Below are positions 35,328 through 44,959 of a stretch of DNA of 64,000 nt, piece by piece. Position numbers and translations under genes: made by a program. The notes under the pieces were generated by a model. It had not been told where the DNA came from, ran no database searches, and saw only the letters and a list, made by a program, of their open reading frames with translations. This stretch comes from Methylocystis sp. SC2 (GTDB lineage: Bacteria > Pseudomonadota > Alphaproteobacteria > Rhizobiales > Beijerinckiaceae). Position 1 is the first letter of the stretch. Each line of letters starts with the position of its first letter. The DNA lies in assembly GCF_000304315.1 (NCBI RefSeq), contig NC_018485.1:1210501-1274500 (forward strand), read 5' to 3'.

Positions 35328-36047
35328 TCATCGCGGTGGATTACGCAAAAACACGACATAGCCGCGAAAATAGGGATGACGCGACAGCGTTTCTGGCGGC
35401 GACCAGACGGCGCCCTCGGCGAGGCCGAGCCGGAAAGGCGTATGGACACGTCCGACGCGCGCCAGATAATCGTCGATATGGTCAACCGTGGCGCGGCCGC
35501 GATAGGTCTGAAACACGACCTCGTCGACGCTCCGACCCAGTCTGTCAATGTCTTCCGGCGTGGCCTGAGAGGCCCAATCCATAAGTCCGCTAACGCCAAG
35601 CCCGCAATCCGCCGGCAATGTCTGACGTAACTCCGCAAGGAAGGCCGCGTATGTGGTCAGACCGCGCGTTGCGGCGTCAAAGTCGATCTGAACGCCGATG
35701 ACCTTGTCCGACTTGGCGCGCCACTCGGCCAGCCGACGTTTGACCGCCGCAAAAATCGCGGGCGTCCAGTCGATGCTGCGCACGCGATAGACAAGCCATA
35801 GCGCTTGCGGATGAGGGCTCGGCTCGGTGGCGCCCTGCGCCTTCAGACGAATCTCACCTGAATCGTCGGGTCCGATTTCAGCCTGGAGCAGATAGATGGT
35901 CTTGGCGGAAGCGAGTTCGGGACGCGCGCGCACGCCCGCCCATAGCCAATAGGAGTCGTAATCCGCCGCGCGCACAATCGTGTCGGCTGCCGCTGTCCAA
36001 ATGACGCCAACTGCGAGAAGACACGCGGCGGCGACGCGCCGCGACAT
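35328..36047 (-). CDS. DUF3142 domain protein, exported
   Basis: 239 residues with a signal peptide (MSRRVAAACLLAVGVIWTAA). The body has a TIM-barrel-like pattern: YDSYWLWAGVRAR, VYRVRSIDWTP, VIGVQIDFDAATRGLTTYAAFL (an acidic strand end like a glycoside-hydrolase-type barrel), and EVVFQTYRGRATVDHIDDYLARV. DUF3142 has no established function. The ATG at 36047 lies two bases beyond the stop of the TPR gene, so the two are one translational unit. Placement between gckA and mcl is probably incidental, but the pair is a coherent cassette. Confidence 0.8.
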   Translation of the reverse strand: MSRRVAAACLLAVGVIWTAAADTIVRAADYDSYWLWAGVRARPELASAKTIYLLQAEIGPDDSGEIRLKAQGATEPSPHPQALWLVYRVRSIDWTPAIFAAVKRRLAEWRAKSDKVIGVQIDFDAATRGLTTYAAFLAELRQTLPADCGLGVSGLMDWASQATPEDIDRLGRSVDEVVFQTYRGRATVDHIDDYLARVGRVHTPFRLGLAEGAVWSPPETLSRHPYFRGYVVFLRNPPR

Positions 36048-36049
36048 CG

Positions 36050-38179
36050 TCACCAGTAAAATCTCAGGCTTTTCGCCCATGTTGTCGCGCCATATTGCGT
36101 CTTGAGCTGGTCATACCAGGCTTTGCGCTGCGCCTTCTCGACGTCCTTGCCGCCGCAAGTGTTGTTGTTCGCCGGCGCGTAGCAATTGACCGCGCGGTAG
36201 AGCGCATAAGCCCGGTCGCGCGCAGGCGTCACCGGCGAACCGACGAGCTTCTTATAGACCTCGCCACGCGCATAGGGTTCGCCGGGAAATATGGATTTGC
36301 CGCCGCCAAGTTCATCGGACGCAGGGCGGGACGCCTCAAAGCCGTCGAGACCGTTCAAGCGGATGAAGTCGCCAAAGCACAACATGGCGTGCGGGTCCTG
36401 AGGATTGGCGGCGAGTTCGCCGACAATCGACTTGATGTCTGGACAAGCGTAGCCCTTGTCGGCGCCGCCGCTCCACAGCAGGACGCTGGATTGGTAATTG
36501 GGATATTGCCCGGGCCGTGCGGTGTCGGCGTCGTCCTTCGCCAGTCCCTCCGCGGAATAATCCCGAAGGAACCCCGCATATTGGCCGTGCGTCGCCTCCT
36601 TGAGGAGAAGCACGAATCGCGCGAGCTTGCGCTCCTCAGCCGAAGCCGGGTCCGCGACGGCCATCCGCAGCAGGATCGGACCTGCAACATATCGCAGCAG
36701 CATCGCACGAATCCGCGGCGACGACAGTTGCGTGTCCTTCAAGAAGACTTTGTTGACCTCTCCGGAGCGTTCCCAGCTCAGCGCCAGGCCGAGTTCGACC
36801 GCCTCTTTCTGCCAGGGCTGCGTGGCGAGCGGCAGCAGGCGCGTCCAGTGGTCGATCGCCGCCGCATACTGCCCCGACGCCATCAGCGACTGGCCGCGAA
36901 GAACTTCGCGGCTGAAACCCAGATAGGGCGGCGACAACGGCCCGGGCGTCGGATCCCCTAACAGCTTCAATGCCGTCGCATGGTCGCCATCGACATAGTA
37001 GGCGCGCGCCGCCTTCAGAAAGGCGAATAACGCCTCATGGCCCGCGAAGTCCCGCGCCTGCGCATCGAGATCGGCCGCCGAGAACTTCTTCTGCGACGCA
37101 TCCGCAGGCCGCATCATCGTCAAATCGTCGATCGCGAGAAGATTTGCGTCATGGACGTCTTTTGAATCGAGCCCGAGTTTCGAGTCGATTTCAGCGGCAA
37201 GATCCGAACTGCGCAGATTGGCGTCCGGATCGCGCGCATGCCTTAGTTGCCACGCGTACTCGGTCGCAGCTTGAGACCGGTCGCCAGCGAGCCAATAGAC
37301 GCGACGCAACAGGCCGCGCGCCGACGCCGCGTAGCGGCCGTGCGGATAGTCGGCGAGATAGGATTTGAATTCGGATTCCGCCGCTTTCAGCGATTGGCGA
37401 TCCGACACTTTTGGCTCGGGAACGCCGTCCAGTTCGGCGAACGCTCCAACCGACGCCTTGTTCAGAAGCGTGCGGGCGATCATGTAGCGCGCGCTCTCGC
37501 GCACCCACACATTCTGCGCTTTCGCGAGGCTGCGAAAAGCTGTGAGCGCAGCATCGAATGCGCCGCCGTAAAAGGACTCTGCGCCGGCAAGATAAGCGGC
37601 GAATTCGCGCGCGGCGGCCGATGCGTCGGCGCCCGCGACATAAGCCTTCGAGGCGCCAGGCGCCGCATCCTTTCCCTGGCAGGCCGTCGTTAGCTCCTTG
37701 CGTGAACGGATGAGCGCAGCGCGCTCAGCTTCGCTAAGAGTCTTTTCGGCCTGCGCCGCCTGAATAAAGGCGTCCTCGCCGCTTTGAGCGGAGACGCATC
37801 GCGTGCCTTCGTCAAAGAAGTCGCTCGGCGTCGTCGTCACGTCTTTGACGGGCCGGCCCGCATAATCGCAAGAGTTTCGCGCAAACGTGTCGTTAAACGC
37901 GTCACGCGCGAAAAGCACGAAATAGTCGGGATAGATGTCGAGCTTCACCTCGTCTTTTGGCGCCTCGACGGGCCAAGGCCGCGCGTCCATCATCAGGAAC
38001 TGCGCGTTGACGCGGCTGTCATTGCCCGGACTGAGGAACGGCAAATTGTCGCGACTGGAAAAGTCCTTGTGATCCAGCTTCCATCCGGCGCGGCCGAGAC
38101 CGTCGCCGGCGCAGGCGAACGCCTGGCTCGCGGAACACAGCAGCATGAGAGAGGCGAGACTCGAAGAAAGCTGGCGCAT
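36050..38179 (-). CDS. large exported TPR-like protein of unknown function
   Basis: 709 residues. A signal peptide (SSSLASLMLLCSASQAFA) is followed directly by Cys-Ala-Gly, so a lipoprotein form cannot be excluded. Residues about 170-480 are helix-rich with TPR-like periodicity (AYLAGAESFYGGAFDAALTA, AAESEFKSYLADYPHGRYAA, GQSLMASGQYAAAIDHWTRL). About ten cysteines occur in the mature part, including two near the C-terminus in NCYAPANNNTCGG, consistent with a periplasmic, disulfide-bonded protein. I do not recognise the family as a whole. Start at ATG 38179, where the signal peptide begins. Co-directional with DUF3142. Confidence 0.8.
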   Translation of the reverse strand: MRQLSSSLASLMLLCSASQAFACAGDGLGRAGWKLDHKDFSSRDNLPFLSPGNDSRVNAQFLMMDARPWPVEAPKDEVKLDIYPDYFVLFARDAFNDTFARNSCDYAGRPVKDVTTTPSDFFDEGTRCVSAQSGEDAFIQAAQAEKTLSEAERAALIRSRKELTTACQGKDAAPGASKAYVAGADASAAAREFAAYLAGAESFYGGAFDAALTAFRSLAKAQNVWVRESARYMIARTLLNKASVGAFAELDGVPEPKVSDRQSLKAAESEFKSYLADYPHGRYAASARGLLRRVYWLAGDRSQAATEYAWQLRHARDPDANLRSSDLAAEIDSKLGLDSKDVHDANLLAIDDLTMMRPADASQKKFSAADLDAQARDFAGHEALFAFLKAARAYYVDGDHATALKLLGDPTPGPLSPPYLGFSREVLRGQSLMASGQYAAAIDHWTRLLPLATQPWQKEAVELGLALSWERSGEVNKVFLKDTQLSSPRIRAMLLRYVAGPILLRMAVADPASAEERKLARFVLLLKEATHGQYAGFLRDYSAEGLAKDDADTARPGQYPNYQSSVLLWSGGADKGYACPDIKSIVGELAANPQDPHAMLCFGDFIRLNGLDGFEASRPASDELGGGKSIFPGEPYARGEVYKKLVGSPVTPARDRAYALYRAVNCYAPANNNTCGGKDVEKAQRKAWYDQLKTQYGATTWAKSLRFYW

Positions 38180-38354
38180 GGCGGTTCCCTGAACGTGGCC
38201 GGCAAGCTGCGTCGGACTGCTTCCTACCGGATCGGCGGGCGCGCGTCTGTTGAATATAATCAAGCAGAATTTAGAAGCTTCAAAAATAGGGCGAGGGTGG
38301 CGCTATGCCGTCCCCTCGCCCTTTATAGGCCCCGCTCTTTGGGAGCGCTGCGGC

Positions 38355-39326
38355 TTACGCCGCCATCGCGTTGGCCTTTTCGATCAACGCCTCGGCCATG
38401 CGGATCGAGGCGATGTCGATCAGGCGGCCGTCGAGCGAGACGGCGCCCTTGCCTTCCTTGGCGGCCTGGCTCATCGCGTCGAGAATGCGGCGCGCCTTCG
38501 TCACCTCGGCGTCGGACGGGGTGAAGACCTGATTGGCGAGTTCGATCTGCGAGGGATGGATCGCCCACTTGCCCTCATAGCCGAGCACCGCGGCGCGCTT
38601 GGCGGCGGCGATATAGCCGTCCGGATCGCCGAAGTCGCCGAAGGGTCCGTCGATCGGACGCAGGCCATAGGCGCGGCAGGCGACCATCATGCGCGTCTGC
38701 GCCGCATGCCACTGATCGGCCCAGTAATATTCGCGATTGCCGCTGGCGTCCTTGTCGGTCAGCACGCCGTAATCCGGATTGACGCCGCCGATGACGGTGG
38801 TGCGGGCGCGGGTCGAGGCCGCATAGTCGGCGACGCCGAAGGACATCGCCTCGAGGCGCTTCGACGACTGCGCGATGGCCTCGACATTGGCCATGCCGAG
38901 CGCGGTCTCGATCAGGATTTCGATGCCGATCCGCTTGGTGCGCTTTTTGTACTGCTCGATCTGCGTGATCATCATGTCGATCGCGTAGACGTCGGCCGGA
39001 ACGCCGACCTTCGGGATCAGCACGATGTCGAGGCGCGGGCAGTTCTCGAGAACGTCGACGACGTCGCGATAGCAGTATTGCGTGTCGAGACCGTTGATGC
39101 GCAGCGTCATCACCTTCTTGCCCCAGTCGATGTCGTTGAGGCCCTGGATGATGTTCTTGCGCGCCTGTTCCTTGTCGTCCGGCGCGACGGCGTCTTCGAG
39201 ATCAAGGAAGATCTGATCGGCCTTTGACTGCGCGGCCTTTTCGAACATGCCCGGCGCCGAGCCCGGCACGGCGAGTTCCGAACGATGCAGACGCGGCGTG
39301 GCCTGCTCAATTAACGTGAAGCTCAT
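38355..39326 (-). CDS. mcl: malyl-CoA lyase
   Basis: 323 residues, HpcH/HpaI (CitE-like) aldolase family. It cleaves malyl-CoA to acetyl-CoA and glyoxylate, closing the serine cycle. Key segments: HRSELAVPGSAPGMFEKA (CoA contact), DQIFLDLEDAVAPDDKEQAR (acidic Mg site), TLRINGLDTQYCYRD, a Glu in GIEILIETALGMANVEAI, and GKWAIHPSQIELAN. It ends the operon. The ribosome-binding site GGAAGGGG is strong. Serine-cycle context separates it from a generic citrate-lyase-like protein. Confidence 0.96.
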   Translation of the reverse strand: MSFTLIEQATPRLHRSELAVPGSAPGMFEKAAQSKADQIFLDLEDAVAPDDKEQARKNIIQGLNDIDWGKKVMTLRINGLDTQYCYRDVVDVLENCPRLDIVLIPKVGVPADVYAIDMMITQIEQYKKRTKRIGIEILIETALGMANVEAIAQSSKRLEAMSFGVADYAASTRARTTVIGGVNPDYGVLTDKDASGNREYYWADQWHAAQTRMMVACRAYGLRPIDGPFGDFGDPDGYIAAAKRAAVLGYEGKWAIHPSQIELANQVFTPSDAEVTKARRILDAMSQAAKEGKGAVSLDGRLIDIASIRMAEALIEKANAMAA

Positions 39327-39347
39327 ATTTTTCCCCTTCCTGTTGAA

Positions 39348-42101
39348 TTAGCCTGTGGCGCCTAGGCCGGCGGCGACGCAGCTGATCGAGAGCAGCAGAG
39401 GCACTTTGACGGCCTCTTTCTCCGCCTCGTCCTTTGCCTCGCGAAACCGGCGAAGCAGCGCCACCTGCTCGCGATTGACCTCGTTGATGGTCTGCAGGCG
39501 ATGCGACAGCCGCGCCTGATATTCCTTGAAGCGCTCCGCCAGTTCGACGCCGCCGGTGACGCGCAGCGCCATCTCGCGCGTCAGTGCGAATTCTTCTTCG
39601 ATGGCCTTGAAGATTTTATTTCGCACGGCTTCGTCAGCGACAAGCCCCGCATATTGTTTGGCGATCGAGAGATCGACGAGCGCGAGTGTCTTCTCGACTT
39701 CGTCGATAATGAGCCTGAACATGCGCGAATCTTCGAACATGCGGCGCAAGAGCTCGAAACCGCGGTCGCCGCGCACGTCAACGAAATTCTTCAGACCGGA
39801 TCCGACGCCGTACCAGCCGGTGATCGCATGGCGGTTCTGCGCCCAGGCGAAAACCCAAGGGATCGCGCGCAAATCCGCAAGGCTTTTCGCGCCGAAGCGC
39901 CGCGCCGGCCGCGACCCGATGTTGAGCAGCGAAATCTCCTCGAGCGGGCTGGCGGCCTGGAAGTAGGCGACAAGATCCGGATCGCCGATGAATTTCGCGT
40001 ATGCGGCGAAAGAGGCGCCGGAAATCTCCTCGAGCGCCTCGTCGAATTCCGCGTGCGGGGCCAGCGCTTCCTCACGTTCGGACTTCAGCGCATGCTGAAA
40101 CACGGATGAGGCCAACAGCTCCATCTGATAGGCCGCCGTGCCGCGATTGGCGTATTTGAACGACACGACCTCGCCCTGTTCGGTGACGCGAAAACGGCCG
40201 CGGATAGAGCCCGCCGGCTGCGCCGCGATGGCATGGCCGGTCGGCGCGCCGCCGCGCGACACCGAACCGCCGCGCCCATGGAAGAAGGCGATGGCGACGC
40301 CCTGCTCGCGGCCGACCTGAGTGAGGCGCGCCTGCGCCTTGAACAGCTCCCAATTCGACGACAGAAAGCCGCCGTCCTTGTTCGAATCCGAATAGCCGAT
40401 CATCACCTCTTGCAGATTGCCCTGCCAGCGCGTCGAGCGGCGCACGACCGGAACCTGCAGAAGATCGCGCATGATCGCCGGCGCGGCGCGCAGATCGCCG
40501 ATCGTCTCGAAGAGCGGCACGATGGGCAGCGTGAGGATCTCGACCCCGGGTTCGTCGAGAAACAGCCCCGCCTCCTTGGCGAGCAGATACACGCCGAGGA
40601 CGTCGACCGCCGAACGCGTCATCGACAAAATAAATCCGCCGAAGGCTTCACGGTCGAGCTGCGTCCGCATCTCGGCGACGACCTCGAACATCTCGATGAC
40701 GTCGCGGGTATCGGCGGAAAGCCTGTCGCGCGGGAGAGGCGTCTGACGCGGTTTTGCAAGCTCGGCGAGGAGCCATTGGCGCCATTCGGGAGCATCGAGG
40801 TCCGGCGGCGTCTCGCCGCCGGTCTTCAGGCGCCACAGCTCCTCGAGCGCCTGCGTCGTGCGCGTCGTGTTCTGGCGGATGTCGAGGCGCACCGTGCTGA
40901 AGCGGAAGGTCTCCACCGCGCGGCGCAGCGGGCGCACGAGATCCGTCGCGATCGCGTCGCTCTTGGCTTCCGTGAGCGCCTTTTCGAGCATCAGCAGGTC
41001 GGCGATGAGTTCGTCGGCGCTCGCATAGCGCGGACCTGTCGTCGCTTCGGCGTTGACGGCGCGCAGCGTCTGGTCGAGCTTGCGCAGAATCGTCATCACG
41101 AACTGCCGGTAAGGCTCGTTTTGATTGCGCGCTTCGATCGCCGCGCCGTCCGGCAGCGTCGCGAGGCGCTCAGCCAACTCCTCGCGGAACGATTGCGGAA
41201 TATCGGCGGCGCGCTGGCTGATCGACAGCATGCGCGCGAGATCGACGAAGCGCGTTCGATAATAATTCAAGCTCGCCGCGGCGTTTTCGCGCATGGTGCG
41301 GCGGGTGACGTCATTCGTCACGAAAGGATTGCCGTCGCGGTCGCCGCCGATCCAGGACCCAAACTGGAAGAAGGGCGCGACTTCGAACGTCTCGTTGGGA
41401 TAATGGCGTCGCAGCGCGCGTTCGCAGGATGACAGAAGCTCCGGCGCGAGATCGAAAATGCTCTCGTGAAAGAAGTGCTGGCCCCAGGCGACTTCCTGAT
41501 CGACCGTGGGCTTTTCAAGATGCAATTCGCCGGTGAGCCACAGAAGTTCGATCTGATCATAGATCGACTTCACCAGCGCCTCGCGCTCGCGGTCCGTCCA
41601 GCGGGTCGATTCGAGTTCGCGCATCAGCAGATAGATGCGGCGATATTTTTCGAGGATCGAGACGCGCTTCGCTTCGGTCGGATGGGCGGTGATCACGGGC
41701 CGGATGCGCAGCGTGTGCAATTGCGCGCGTATTTCGTCCGGGGCGACGCCCGAGGCCGCCGCGCTCGACAAGACGTAATCGAACGTGCCGAGCAGCTTGT
41801 CGTGACCCTTTTCGCGCTCGATCCGGCGGCGCCGGCGCATGGCGTACGCCTGCTCCGCGATGGACACGAGCTGAAACAGGATGCCCTGCGCCTGAAGCGC
41901 GCGCGCCATCTGGCGCGGCTCCAGACCCGCGCCCGCCTTTGAGTCGCGCACGACGGCTTCGATCTCCGGCGTGTGCCGGCGAATGACGGTGAGCAGTTGC
42001 TCGCGCAGAAAGTTGGAAGCTTCGGTGACCGAACGAGTCGCGTAAGCAGACGGCAAGCCGGTCGAAGACAGGCTCTTCAATGTCTGGGTCTCGGCGGTCA
42101 T
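39348..42101 (-). CDS. ppc: phosphoenolpyruvate carboxylase
   Basis: 917 residues, full bacterial length. It carboxylates PEP with bicarbonate to oxaloacetate, the CO2-fixing step of the serine cycle. Catalytic motifs: VITAHPTEAKR (His about 141), the GYSDSNKDGGFLSSNW loop and FHGRGGSVSRGGAPT. The C-terminus ends GLGATG, like the usual C-terminal NTG of the family. I start at ATG 42101 behind AAGGAG; a TTG one codon earlier also opens the frame. It lies between mtkB and mcl in the operon. Confidence 0.97.
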   Translation of the reverse strand: MTAETQTLKSLSSTGLPSAYATRSVTEASNFLREQLLTVIRRHTPEIEAVVRDSKAGAGLEPRQMARALQAQGILFQLVSIAEQAYAMRRRRRIEREKGHDKLLGTFDYVLSSAAASGVAPDEIRAQLHTLRIRPVITAHPTEAKRVSILEKYRRIYLLMRELESTRWTDREREALVKSIYDQIELLWLTGELHLEKPTVDQEVAWGQHFFHESIFDLAPELLSSCERALRRHYPNETFEVAPFFQFGSWIGGDRDGNPFVTNDVTRRTMRENAAASLNYYRTRFVDLARMLSISQRAADIPQSFREELAERLATLPDGAAIEARNQNEPYRQFVMTILRKLDQTLRAVNAEATTGPRYASADELIADLLMLEKALTEAKSDAIATDLVRPLRRAVETFRFSTVRLDIRQNTTRTTQALEELWRLKTGGETPPDLDAPEWRQWLLAELAKPRQTPLPRDRLSADTRDVIEMFEVVAEMRTQLDREAFGGFILSMTRSAVDVLGVYLLAKEAGLFLDEPGVEILTLPIVPLFETIGDLRAAPAIMRDLLQVPVVRRSTRWQGNLQEVMIGYSDSNKDGGFLSSNWELFKAQARLTQVGREQGVAIAFFHGRGGSVSRGGAPTGHAIAAQPAGSIRGRFRVTEQGEVVSFKYANRGTAAYQMELLASSVFQHALKSEREEALAPHAEFDEALEEISGASFAAYAKFIGDPDLVAYFQAASPLEEISLLNIGSRPARRFGAKSLADLRAIPWVFAWAQNRHAITGWYGVGSGLKNFVDVRGDRGFELLRRMFEDSRMFRLIIDEVEKTLALVDLSIAKQYAGLVADEAVRNKIFKAIEEEFALTREMALRVTGGVELAERFKEYQARLSHRLQTINEVNREQVALLRRFREAKDEAEKEAVKVPLLLSISCVAAGLGATG

Positions 42102-42202
42102 CAAAACTCCTTAGGCGCTTACGACGCCGCGCGGGATGAACGGCTTCGCAAAATACAGCCCGGACGGCGGCGCGCGACGGCGCCGACGCCATGCTGCATT
42201 CC

Positions 42203-43090
42203 TCAGGCGCTCTGCAACACCTTGGCGACAGTCGATCCGAATTCGGCCGGGCTCGGCGCGACAGTCAGCCCGTAAGACTTCATGATCTCGGTTTTTTCCG
42301 CGGCGCTGTCGCCCGTCGCCGAAATGATGGCGCCGGCGTGGCCCATGCGGCGGCCCTTGGGCGCGGTGAGGCCGGCGACGAAGCCGATCACCGGCTTGGA
42401 GAAATTCTCCTTGATCCAGGCGGAGGCTTCGGCCTCCTGCGGACCGCCGATTTCGCCGATGATCAGCACGGCCTCGGTCTCCGGGTCCTTGTCGAACAGC
42501 ACCAGATGGTCGAGGAACGACGAGCCGTTGATCGGATCGCCGCCGATGCCGACCGAGGTCGATATGCCGAGGCCAAGCGCCTTCAGCTGCGACGCCGCCT
42601 CATAGCCAAGCGTGCCGGAGCGCGAGATCAGCCCCACCGGCCCCTGCTTGTAAATATGGCCGGGCATGATGCCGAGCATCGCCTTGCCCGGCGAAATGAT
42701 GCCGGCGCAGTTCGGTCCGACCAACATCGGCCGGCGATCCTTGGGAAAGCGCAGGAAGTAGCGCTTCACGCGCATCATGTCCTGCGCAGGAATGCCGTCG
42801 GTGATCGAGCAGATCAGGCGGACGCCGGCGTCGGCGGCCTCCATGATCGCGTCGGCGCAAAAGGCCGGCGCGACGAAGGTGATCGACGCCTGCGCGCCGG
42901 TTTCGCGCACCGCTTCGCGGACCGTGTTGAACACCGGCACGCCGTGATGGGTCTTGCCGCCCTTTCCGGGCGTGACGCCGGCGACGACATTGCTGCCGTA
43001 GTCGATCATCTCCTTGGTGTGGAAACTGCCCTTGTCGCCGGTGATGCCCTGGACCAGGATCGGCGTCTTTTCGTCAATGAGAATGCTCAT
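42203..43090 (-). CDS. mtkB: malate-CoA ligase (malate thiokinase), alpha subunit
   Basis: 295 residues, homologous to succinyl-CoA synthetase alpha. With MtkA it forms malyl-CoA from malate, CoA and ATP. The CoA-binding Rossmann domain begins QGITGDKGSFHTKEMIDYG, and the phospho-acceptor His is in GHAGAIISATGDSA (about residue 255). It is called malate rather than succinate thiokinase from the operon context (ppc, mcl). ATG 43090 has GGAG upstream, 17 bp after mtkA. Confidence 0.95.
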   Translation of the reverse strand: MSILIDEKTPILVQGITGDKGSFHTKEMIDYGSNVVAGVTPGKGGKTHHGVPVFNTVREAVRETGAQASITFVAPAFCADAIMEAADAGVRLICSITDGIPAQDMMRVKRYFLRFPKDRRPMLVGPNCAGIISPGKAMLGIMPGHIYKQGPVGLISRSGTLGYEAASQLKALGLGISTSVGIGGDPINGSSFLDHLVLFDKDPETEAVLIIGEIGGPQEAEASAWIKENFSKPVIGFVAGLTAPKGRRMGHAGAIISATGDSAAEKTEIMKSYGLTVAPSPAEFGSTVAKVLQSA

Positions 43091-43107
43091 GTGTCGTTCT
43101 CCGGCGC

Positions 43108-44280
43108 TTACTTGGCGCCCTGATAGGCGGCGACAGCCTTCTCGGCGGCTTCGGCCAGCGTGTCGGCCTGGATGATCGGAATGCCGCTTTCGGCGATGAT
43201 CTTCTTGCCCGCTTCGACATTGGTGCCGGCGAGGCGCACGACGAGCGGCACGCCCTCGATCTTTTCGGCGCGCACCGCGTCGACGACGCCCTGCGCGACC
43301 CAGTCGCAGCGATTGATGCCGGCGAAGATGTTGACGAGCACGACTTTGACGCGTCGATCCGACAGAACGAGACGGAACGCGGTCGCGACGCGCTCGGGCG
43401 AAGCGCCGCCGCCGACGTCGAGGAAGTTCGCCGGATTGCCGCCGGCGTGCTTGATCATGTCCATGGTCGCCATGGCGAGTCCGGCGCCATTGACGATGCA
43501 GCCGATTTCGCCGTCGAGGCCGATGTAGTTCAGGCTGTGCTCGGACGCCTGCGCCTCGCGCGGATCGCTCTGCGAGGGATCGTTCATGTCGACGATGTTG
43601 TGACGGCGGAACAGCGCATTGTCGTCGAAGGACATCTTCGCGTCGAGCGCCAGAACCTTGTCGTCCTTGGTGACGACGAGCGGATTGATTTCGAGCATGG
43701 TCGCGTCATTGTCGCGGAAGGCGCGATAGGCGCCCATGATCGTCTTCACCGCGCGTGAGACCTGCTTGATACTGAGTCCGAGCTGAAAGGCGAGTTCGCG
43801 CGCCTGAAACTGCTGCAGGCCGACGGCGGGTTCGACGATGACCTGGAGCAGTTCGTCAGGGGTGTTCTTGGCGATCTCTTCGATATCCATGCCGCCATGT
43901 TTTGACGCGATGACGCGCACGCGCTCCAATTTGCGGTCGAGAACATAGCCAAGATAAATCTCGCGCTCGAAAGGATCGGCGACCTCGACATAGACGCGCT
44001 GCACCGGCTTGCCTTCCGGTCCGGTCTGCGACGTGACGAGCCGCTTGCCGAGCAGATCGCGCGCCGCCTGCTGCACTTCATGATAGGTGCGGCAGAGTTT
44101 GACGCCGCCCGCCTTGCCGCGCGCGCCGGCGTGAATTTGCGCCTTGACGACCCAATGCGAGCCGCCGAGTTCAGTCGCGGCGTAGACCGCCTGATCCGGG
44201 CTGAAAGCGACCGTGCCGGGCGGAACATCGACGCCGTGACTCGCCAGTATTTCCTTGGCCTGATATTCGTGGACGTCCAT
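43108..44280 (-). CDS. mtkA: malate-CoA ligase (malate thiokinase), beta subunit
   Basis: 390 residues with the ATP-grasp fold of succinyl-CoA synthetase beta: [17 protein letters not shown] at the start, [19 protein letters not shown] in the nucleotide-binding lobe, [20 protein letters not shown] at the Mg site, and [13 protein letters not shown] and [19 protein letters not shown] in the C-terminal domain. It forms a heterotetramer with MtkB. A GAGGAGAGG site precedes the ATG. Confidence 0.95.
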   Translation of the reverse strand: MDVHEYQAKEILASHGVDVPPGTVAFSPDQAVYAATELGGSHWVVKAQIHAGARGKAGGVKLCRTYHEVQQAARDLLGKRLVTSQTGPEGKPVQRVYVEVADPFEREIYLGYVLDRKLERVRVIASKHGGMDIEEIAKNTPDELLQVIVEPAVGLQQFQARELAFQLGLSIKQVSRAVKTIMGAYRAFRDNDATMLEINPLVVTKDDKVLALDAKMSFDDNALFRRHNIVDMNDPSQSDPREAQASEHSLNYIGLDGEIGCIVNGAGLAMATMDMIKHAGGNPANFLDVGGGASPERVATAFRLVLSDRRVKVVLVNIFAGINRCDWVAQGVVDAVRAEKIEGVPLVVRLAGTNVEAGKKIIAESGIPIIQADTLAEAAEKAVAAYQGAK

Positions 44281-44314
44281 TTCAGTCCTCTCCTCGCAAT
44301 GCGGCGCGGCTTTC

Positions 44315-44947
44315 TCAGCCGCCTATTTTGGCTTTGACCGTCTCATAGACCGCTTCCGTCTCGGCTGCGGCCTTGGCGAGCAGCGCATTGACTTCGGCAA
44401 GCTGCTGCTCGGCGAAATCGCGATCCTTGATCGCCTTGGCGTTGATGAAGACGTTGAGCGCGCAGCTGCGCAGGCCGGCGTTGGCGGCGAGCACCGCGAC
44501 TCCGGCGTCGCTGATGACGTTGAGATTGCCCTTGTCGGCGGCCTCTTTCGACAGGCCGATGACGTCATAACAGATTTTGCACGTCTTCAGCGGCGCCAGC
44601 GTCGCTTCCTTCAGCGCCGACTGGATCGCCTCGGAGCGCTTCGCCTTCTCCTCATCCGTGCCGCGCGGCAAGCCATAGGCGCCCATCAGCGTGTTGAAGG
44701 CGACGACGTCTTCATCGACGCCCGCGGTCAGCTCGGCGCGCAGCTTTTCAGCCTTGGCGAGAGTGACCTGCAGATCGGCGGAAACGGCTTCATAATTCTT
44801 TTTGCCGATGGTGAGGTTGCACACCATAGAAACCAGCGCCGCGCCCATTGCGCCCGAGAGCGCCGCCGCGCCGCCGCCGCCGGGAGTCGGCGCGTCGCTG
44901 GCGAGTTCGTCGAGGAATTTTCCAATTGTATCGTTCTTGGCGCTCAT
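44315..44947 (-). CDS. fchA: methenyltetrahydrofolate cyclohydrolase
   Basis: 210 residues of the formiminotransferase-cyclodeaminase C-terminal (FTCD_C) family. It interconverts 10-formyl-H4F and 5,10-methenyl-H4[21 protein letters not shown] is the folate-binding glycine-rich start; the rest is helical, as expected. It lies between mtdA and mtkA, the order seen in methylotroph serine-cycle clusters. A GAGGAAAG site precedes ATG 44947; the gap to mtdA is 12 bp. Confidence 0.95.
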   Translation of the reverse strand: MSAKNDTIGKFLDELASDAPTPGGGGAAALSGAMGAALVSMVCNLTIGKKNYEAVSADLQVTLAKAEKLRAELTAGVDEDVVAFNTLMGAYGLPRGTDEEKAKRSEAIQSALKEATLAPLKTCKICYDVIGLSKEAADKGNLNVISDAGVAVLAANAGLRSCALNVFINAKAIKDRDFAEQQLAEVNALLAKAAAETEAVYETVKAKIGG

Positions 44948-44959
44948 ATCTTTCCTCGC

